Assembly: GCA_014879535.1 (NCBI GenBank)
Contig: JACSRX010000035.1
Coordinates: 1 to 64,000, forward strand
Source: Chthoniobacterales bacterium
GTDB lineage: Bacteria > Verrucomicrobiota > Verrucomicrobiia > Chthoniobacterales > JACTMZ01
Reading direction: 5' to 3'
DNA: 64,000 nt
The position numbers and the translations under genes were made by a program. Below the pieces are notes generated by a model that was given only the letters and a program-made list of their open reading frames with translations, was not told the origin of the DNA and made no database searches. Positions 59,012 through 64,000 of the stretch are shown piece by piece. Positions within the stretch are counted from its first letter, which is position 1. The number at the start of each line of letters is the position of its first letter.

Positions 59012-59040
59012 CTGGGTAAATCAGTTTTGGGCACCATTTG
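59012..59040 (-). promoter_or_regulatory. repeated phage upstream element (diverged)
   Basis: minus-strand CAAATGGTGCCCAAAACTGATTTACCCAG. Confidence 0.5.
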
Positions 59041-59109
59041 TCGCATGGGGAAAGGATGCCGGCCGTGGTTCACGGATGCCATTTATCCGAGGGGTGCATT
59101 GAAGGTGCC

Positions 59110-59823
59110 TCACACGCCGAGGTGGACGCTCTGACGGCGGCTCACATCAACGGCCACCCGGTCCTGGCTCTTGTAGGTCTCGAATCGCATGTGGGCCTTC
59201 CACTTGCTCTTGAGATACCGCTTCTCCGCCGCGATGCGCTCGGCCGACCGGAACAGCGAGTTGCCGCCGAGGTTCTTGTCGCGTTCTTGGGCGAAGCAGA
59301 AACGGGCCTCGTTCCACACCAGGCGGTTCACCATGAGTTCGGTCAGCGTGGCGTCGATGTCGCACTTGCACTTGAGCAGTTCGTCCCATCGCACGTCCTT
59401 GCCGATCACGCCCACGGCCCCGCCCATCCAGTGATGCACTCCGAACGGGTCATTGCGCTGGAGGAGTCTGGGGTCGCTGCGTTGGTGCCAGCCGAACAGC
59501 CGCGCCCCGGCCCCAAACGCACAGTGGGCCGAGTTCTCCACCATGGCGGCGGTTTCTTCGACGGAGAGCTTCCTCACTTTCAGACTCACCATGCACATGC
59601 AGGCCGAGATGTCGTCATCGAGCATGATCAGGCATTCCTCGGGAAACCGGGCGATGATCCAGTTCCTCACGGCACTCACCCCCGAGATGTCAGGCGGGAT
59701 GGGCACACGTGCGAGCGGCACTTGGGCGTAGGCCTCCATCTCATTCTCCGGCACGACCAGTGTGGCCGAGGGGAACAGCCGGTGCGTTGTGATCGTGCGG
59801 TGCCGCCCCCGGCTCATGATCAC
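59110..59823 (-). CDS. TET-associated-glycosyltransferase (TAGT)-like GT-A protein
   Basis: CVIMSRGRHRTITTHRLFPSATLVVPENEMEAY...IMLDDDISA; start uncertain (GTG 59823 or nearby TTG), because the longer called ORF overlaps a tRNA. Confidence 0.6.
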   Translation of the reverse strand: MIMSRGRHRTITTHRLFPSATLVVPENEMEAYAQVPLARVPIPPDISGVSAVRNWIIARFPEECLIMLDDDISACMCMVSLKVRKLSVEETAAMVENSAHCAFGAGARLFGWHQRSDPRLLQRNDPFGVHHWMGGAVGVIGKDVRWDELLKCKCDIDATLTELMVNRLVWNEARFCFAQERDKNLGGNSLFRSAERIAAEKRYLKSKWKAHMRFETYKSQDRVAVDVSRRQSVHLGV

Positions 59824-59861
59824 GCACCGGATGGGCAATCGCCGCAGTTCGGGAAACTGGC

Positions 59862-59936
59862 TGGTTGCAGGGCCGGGACTCGAACCCGGATCTGGCGGGC
59901 ATGAGCCGCCCGTGACACCACTTTCACCACCCTGCG
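59862..59936 (-). tRNA. tRNA-Met(CAU), initiator-like C1:A72 mismatch, encoded CCA
   Basis: CGCAGGG/CCCTGCA acceptor, GTGA/TCAC D stem, GGCGG-CTCATGC-CCGCC anticodon arm, CCGGG-TTCGAGT-CCCGG T arm, ACCA end. Confidence 0.88.
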
Positions 59937-59938
59937 GT

Positions 59939-60595
59939 TCAGCCTTGGGCCGCCGCTTTTTGCGCAAGTTCGATGAGTCGTTTTCCATGAAGCACGCGGC
60001 CAATGCCGATTTTCTTGGTCTTGCGGGTGATCGAGTAATCCACCTCGGTCACGCCGATGAGTTGAAGGGCGAGCATCCAGTCCCGCAGGTCGTGGAACAT
60101 GAAGACCAGATAGTCGTGGTGCTCGAAGGGCTGGCACTCCATCCGCGGGATCGTCTCCAAGTCCTCGGCCTCCTCTTCCGCAAACAACTTGGCGATCTCG
60201 TCTTCCATGAACCCGGTCAGTTCCACATCGAACTCCGGGTCCGCCTCGCGCAGCCTCTCCACCACCCGCTTGAGGTCGTCCTCGTCGAGTTCAGCCAACT
60301 CGGAAAGCCGATTGTCGGCCAGCAAGTCGGCCAGTTCCGCCGCTTCGCTCTCGTAGTCTTGCCGGTCCACCGGCACCGTCTCGCAGCCCATGAGCAGTGC
60401 GGCCTCCAGTCGCCCGTGGCCTCGGACGATCAGCCCACTCCTCTTGCTCACCGTGATTGGCGAGCGCCACCCCTGCTCCTGGATGATCGCCGCCAGAAGC
60501 TGGATCTGGTGGGCACTGTGGCGGTTCGGGTTGCCCGGGTTCGGCTTGAGCGTTCGCGGGTCAACCAACTCGCTGTGGGCACAATGCACGGTCAT
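59939..60595 (-). CDS. ParB-like nuclease-domain phage protein
   Basis: LKPNPGNPNRHSAHQIQLLAAIIQEQGWRSPITVSKRSGLIVRGHGRLEAA. Confidence 0.85.
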   Translation of the reverse strand: MTVHCAHSELVDPRTLKPNPGNPNRHSAHQIQLLAAIIQEQGWRSPITVSKRSGLIVRGHGRLEAALLMGCETVPVDRQDYESEAAELADLLADNRLSELAELDEDDLKRVVERLREADPEFDVELTGFMEDEIAKLFAEEEAEDLETIPRMECQPFEHHDYLVFMFHDLRDWMLALQLIGVTEVDYSITRKTKKIGIGRVLHGKRLIELAQKAAAQG

Positions 60596-60631
60596 GTGCC
60601 CGCGGCCCCATTGTCAACGCGCTCGCCCAGC

Positions 60632-60648
60632 CCACGTCAGTCGCGTAG
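60632..60648. promoter_or_regulatory. operator-like half-conserved dyad between ParB-like and XRE genes
   Basis: CCACGTCAGTCGCGTAG, related to CTACGCGACTTGCGTAG. Confidence 0.4.
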
Positions 60649-60657
60649 GATGGGGCC

Positions 60658-60840
60658 GTGACGCGGAAGCAGTTCACCAAGACCCTCAAAGACTGGCGCG
60701 AGCGCAAGGGATTCACCCAAGCCGAAGCCGCCAAGCACCTCGGGATTTCCGTGCGCACCCTCCAGAACTGGGAGATTGCGCGAAATATGCCGCGGGGATA
60801 CGGGCTTGCGGCGCTGCTTAAAGCCATCTCTCTGAGATGA
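60658..60840 (+). CDS. XRE-family HTH regulator, candidate phage repressor
   Basis: GTG start; LKDWRERKGFTQAEAAKHLGISVRTLQNWE. Confidence 0.85.
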   Translation: MTRKQFTKTLKDWRERKGFTQAEAAKHLGISVRTLQNWEIARNMPRGYGLAALLKAISLR

Positions 60841-61337
60841 TCCTCCACTTGTCACAGGCGCTGGCCAAGCGGCTCAAGTGCAAGTTGTCTTTTTCCGACG
60901 CGAAGATCAACCAGACAGGGCGAACTGATTCATGGAGTGCGGACATCTTTCGCATCCCCCGCATGGGCTCCCACATTCTGGTCATGCACGACGCCTCCCT
61001 TTGGCCCCTCATCTTCGAGGCGCAGCGCTTCAAGACCTACGAACAGTTTCTTGAAACTCTCCTCCTTCACATTGAGTCATCCTATTTTCGTTTCGGCGCC
61101 AGTTTTGATGGGAGCAACATCACCGTGGTCGCCACCAAACGCAGCAACCGCAGCATCATTGGTTCAATGAACAACGCGATCATGTTGATCGTGAGCTACG
61201 TCGAGCAATCCATTGAGGAGGGCGAACCAATGGACGGGATCGAATTGCAGGAACGTATCGCACGCACACCTTTCATGGCCTTGGAGGACATCTTCCCGGA
61301 CAAGGCATTCGCACGGATCGCCGCGCAACAGCGTTGA
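60837..61337 (+). CDS. DUF6933-like protein
   Basis: ATGA overlap with XRE gene; MILHLSQALAKRL...WSADIFRIPRMGSHILVMHDASLWPLIF. Confidence 0.55.
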   Translation: MILHLSQALAKRLKCKLSFSDAKINQTGRTDSWSADIFRIPRMGSHILVMHDASLWPLIFEAQRFKTYEQFLETLLLHIESSYFRFGASFDGSNITVVATKRSNRSIIGSMNNAIMLIVSYVEQSIEEGEPMDGIELQERIARTPFMALEDIFPDKAFARIAAQQR

Positions 61338-61353
61338 CGCCCCCTGCTCCTTC

Positions 61354-61956
61354 ATGGAGCAGATCCCACCCGAGGTCGCCCGCAAGCTTCTCAACCGCGA
61401 CTTCACCAATCTGATCAGCCGGGTTCAGGCCGGCGGCAAACTCACGCGGGCTGAACGCGCCATGCTCCAGGCAATGGCGGCAGGATCGTCGGATTCCGCC
61501 ATCACCTCGGCGGCCAACTTCAACGAGCTGGCCGATGCCTTGGGCGTCACCCGTCAGGCGATCCACACTTGGCGGAAGATGGAGGGCGCTCCCGAACCCT
61601 CGGCCAACGGCACGCACGATGTGGCGGCATGGCGGGAATTCGCCAAACAGCGTGGCCTCAAGGGCGGCGAGGAACTCACCGACGCAGAAAGCTCGCTCAA
61701 GGCCCGCAAACTCCTAGCCGAGGTCATGGAGCGCGAGTTGCGGCTCAAGGTGAAGCAGGGCGAGTTCGTGCCCCTGGACGACGTGCGGACTCGCTGGGCC
61801 TACCACGTGGGGCAGGCCGTGGCCCTGCTGCGCAAGCGGCTGGAGAACGAGCTGCCGCCGATCCTCTCCGGCCTCGATGCCACGGCGATCCGCAAGGAAC
61901 TGTCCGGCGCTGTCGATGAGTTCGCCTCCCTCATGCACGACGGCGACGGGGCATGA
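61354..61956 (+). CDS. terminase small-subunit-like HTH protein
   Basis: FNELADALGVTRQAIHTWRKMEGAPEP; upstream of large terminase. Confidence 0.7.
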   Translation: MEQIPPEVARKLLNRDFTNLISRVQAGGKLTRAERAMLQAMAAGSSDSAITSAANFNELADALGVTRQAIHTWRKMEGAPEPSANGTHDVAAWREFAKQRGLKGGEELTDAESSLKARKLLAEVMERELRLKVKQGEFVPLDDVRTRWAYHVGQAVALLRKRLENELPPILSGLDATAIRKELSGAVDEFASLMHDGDGA

Positions 61957-63773
61957 TCGCCCTCGATTCCATCTGGCGCGACGTTTGGAGACCGCCTGAC
62001 CGCCGGCCCCCTTGGGCGTGGGCCGAGGAACACATCCCCTCGATCCCGTATTCGCCCGTGCCGGGACGCTTCCGCTCCGACCACTCCCCGTGGCTCCGCG
62101 AACCCCTCGAGGCGCTCACCGACCCCGCCGTCCGGGTCATCTCGATCATCGCCGCCATTCAGTGCGGAAAGACCAGTGTGGGCGAGATCGGCATGTCCTA
62201 CATCATCCCGAACCTGCCCGGCCCGGCTCTCTGGCTCGACCAGACCGACGAGGACGCCCGCGACCAAGCCGAATCCCGCCTCCACAAGCTCTTCGACGAG
62301 TGCGCCCCGGTCCGCGCCCTCTACCCCCGCGACCGGCACAAGAAGAAGACGGCCACGATCCATTTCGCCAACGGCATGACCCTGTGGGTTCTCGGCGCCC
62401 ACAACCGCACGAACCTCCAGCGCCGCTCGATCCGCTGGCTCATCGGCGACGAAACATGGCGCTGGCCGCCCGGTCACATGGCCGAAGCCGAGGCCCGCGT
62501 CACCGCCTTCGGATGGCTCGGCAAGTGCCTCTTCATGAGCCAGGCCGGCGAGGACGGCGACGACACCCACCGCAAGTTCGAGACCACCGACCAGCGCGAG
62601 TGGACGTTCGCCTGCCCCAAGTGCTCTCACCGCCAGCCCTTCCTCTGGGCCAACGTGGAATGGAGCAAATCCGCCCGCAATGACGACGGCGAATGGGACT
62701 ACGGCGAAGTGAGAAGGACTGCGTCCTTGCGCTGCGCCAACTGCAACCACTACTTCGACGATTCAGACCGGACCCGATGGGAACTCAACTCCACCGGTCT
62801 CTTCGTCCCTCAGAATCCCTCGGCCTCGCCCGAGAATGTCGGCTTTCACTGGAACTCCCTGTGCTCGATGAGCTGGGGGCGGCTCGCGGAACTCTACCTC
62901 CGCGCCAAGGCCGTGGCCCGCCAAGGCGACATCACGCTCCTCCAGCAGTTCTACCAGAAGCGCCTCGCCCTCCCGTGGCGCGAATCCAGCGAGGACTACC
63001 GCCTCGAAATCGAGCGCACCGGCTACCGCAAGGGCGAGCTTTGGGAAGACGAGGCCGCCTTCGACAAGTCCGGGCGCATTATCCCCGGACCCTACGAACC
63101 CGAGAAGGTTTCGGCCGCCTTGCGCATCCTCACCGTGGACGTGCAGATGGACCACTTCTTCGCCGTGGTGCGGTCATGGAGTGCCCTCGGATCGTCAAGG
63201 TTGTTGCACAACAACCGGCTCGTCACGTTCGAGGACATCAAGGAGTTGCAGAACCAGTTCGCCATCCACCCGAACCTGGTCTTCCTCGACGCGGGCCACG
63301 CCGCCTACGAGGTCTACCGCAACTGCTCCCTCCACGGCTGGACGGCCCTCATCGGTGACAAGCGCCCGACCTTCGTCCACCACACCAAGGACGGACGCTC
63401 GATCCACCGCTTCTACTCCCCGCGCCGCAAGATTGTCCTCGGTGCCCACGGCTCCTGCTCGGTCTTCTACTGGTCCAATCTCAACTGCAAAGACATCCTC
63501 GCCCGCCTCCGCCGCAACCAGCGCCCCGAGAACGGCCCCACATGGGAAGTGCCCGACGACATCGACGACGACTACCTCGCCCAGATGGAGAGCGAAATCC
63601 GCATCAAGGACACCGGCAAGTGGCGGTGGAAACAGGTCGGTGATCGGCCCAACCACTACTGGGACTGCGAGGCCATGCAGGTCGTGGCCGCCGTAATGCT
63701 CAAGATCGTGGGGCGGGAGTTTGCGCCAGCAGATTCCGCCCAGGACCACGACTCCGAACCTTCGCCGAGTTGA
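61953..63773 (+). CDS. phage terminase large subunit, GpA-like
   Basis: IIAAIQCGKTSVGEIGMSYII; LWLDQTDEDARD; IRWLIGDETWRWP; CPKCSHRQPFLW. Confidence 0.92.
   Translation: MIALDSIWRDVWRPPDRRPPWAWAEEHIPSIPYSPVPGRFRSDHSPWLREPLEALTDPAVRVISIIAAIQCGKTSVGEIGMSYIIPNLPGPALWLDQTDEDARDQAESRLHKLFDECAPVRALYPRDRHKKKTATIHFANGMTLWVLGAHNRTNLQRRSIRWLIGDETWRWPPGHMAEAEARVTAFGWLGKCLFMSQAGEDGDDTHRKFETTDQREWTFACPKCSHRQPFLWANVEWSKSARNDDGEWDYGEVRRTASLRCANCNHYFDDSDRTRWELNSTGLFVPQNPSASPENVGFHWNSLCSMSWGRLAELYLRAKAVARQGDITLLQQFYQKRLALPWRESSEDYRLEIERTGYRKGELWEDEAAFDKSGRIIPGPYEPEKVSAALRILTVDVQMDHFFAVVRSWSALGSSRLLHNNRLVTFEDIKELQNQFAIHPNLVFLDAGHAAYEVYRNCSLHGWTALIGDKRPTFVHHTKDGRSIHRFYSPRRKIVLGAHGSCSVFYWSNLNCKDILARLRRNQRPENGPTWEVPDDIDDDYLAQMESEIRIKDTGKWRWKQVGDRPNHYWDCEAMQVVAAVMLKIVGREFAPADSAQDHDSEPSPS
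63199..63216. repeat. 18-bp palindrome inside terminase gene
   Basis: GGTTGTTGCACAACAACC; reverse complement of 45572-45589. Confidence 0.6.
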
Positions 63774-63788
63774 CGCCGGGTCGCGGGC

Positions 63789-64000
63789 ATGGTCCCGCTC
63801 AAGCGTCTCGTCGAAATCGCCACCCGCGAGGTGGGAGTGCAGGAAGTGGGGGGCAACAACCGCGGCCCCCGCATCGTCGAATACCAATCAGCCACCTGGC
63901 TCAAGCCCGCCCCGTGGCCGTGGTGCGCCGCCTTCATCTGCTGGATCATCCGCGAGTGGCTCAAGGACGCCGAGGTTCAGGCGGCCTACTCACTCACCGG
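63789..64000 (+). CDS. CHAP/endopeptidase-like lysin, truncated by window end
   Basis: LVEIATREVGVQEVGGNNRGPRIVEYQ...WCAAFICWIIREW. Confidence 0.75.
   Translation, partial: MVPLKRLVEIATREVGVQEVGGNNRGPRIVEYQSATWLKPAPWPWCAAFICWIIREWLKDAEVQAAYSLT

Noticed and set aside
59824-60003. N-terminal extension of the TAGT-like ORF
   Set aside because: Overlaps a well-formed tRNA and the end of the ParB-like gene; real start is probably GTG/TTG near 59823-59838.
61800-62750. 316-aa minus-strand ORF
   Set aside because: Shadow ORF antisense to terminase.
1-64000. rRNA genes or canonical CRISPR-Cas
   Set aside because: No rRNA-like conserved stretches or Cas protein motifs recognised in any frame.

Overview
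GC-rich bacterial window with a mosaic of temperate-phage-like blocks and non-phage modules. The host looks verrucomicrobial, but this is inference only. Phage-like blocks: 1-4.2 kb; 21.3-32.6 kb (minus-strand early genes, tyrosine integrase, excisionase-like HTH); 45.7-49.6 kb (primase/ATPase replication genes); 55.3-64.0 kb (amidoligase, DNA ligase, gamma-glutamylcyclotransferase-like, TAGT-like glycosyltransferase, tRNA-Met, ParB-like, XRE repressor, terminase, start of a lysin-like gene). Three modules interrupt them. (a) 4.6-21.2 kb: a nitrate-to-ammonium (DNRA) cluster with moaA, an Rrf2/NsrR-like regulator, NarI-like cytochrome, Nas-type nitrate reductase, Fe-S and Rieske proteins, two NarK, NnrS, porin, nrfHA, ResB/CcsA, MOSC and mobA. 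(b) 32.8-45.1 kb: a large SF1 helicase, a Ser/Thr kinase, and a minus-strand operon of GRDP-like protein, TauD-like oxygenase, methyltransferase and a 1400-aa UvrA-like protein. (c) 49.6-55.1 kb: a compact five-gene restriction/defence-like operon (methyltransferase, BglII-like REase, ParB-like, SNF2 helicase, DUF3883). Non-coding structure not explained by the genes: a 233-bp inverted repeat at 4365-4597 / 45288-45520; a recurring 17-bp operator-like palindrome (also next to the XRE gene); a roughly 120-bp non-coding block duplicated at 30.4 and 56.2 kb with shorter relatives; a GACGAGTT repeat cluster after the helicase gene (candidate origin); and 18-bp palindromes near the inverted repeats. 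A SeqA-like protein is encoded at 23.9 kb. All family calls are from reading motifs by eye; no database search was run.
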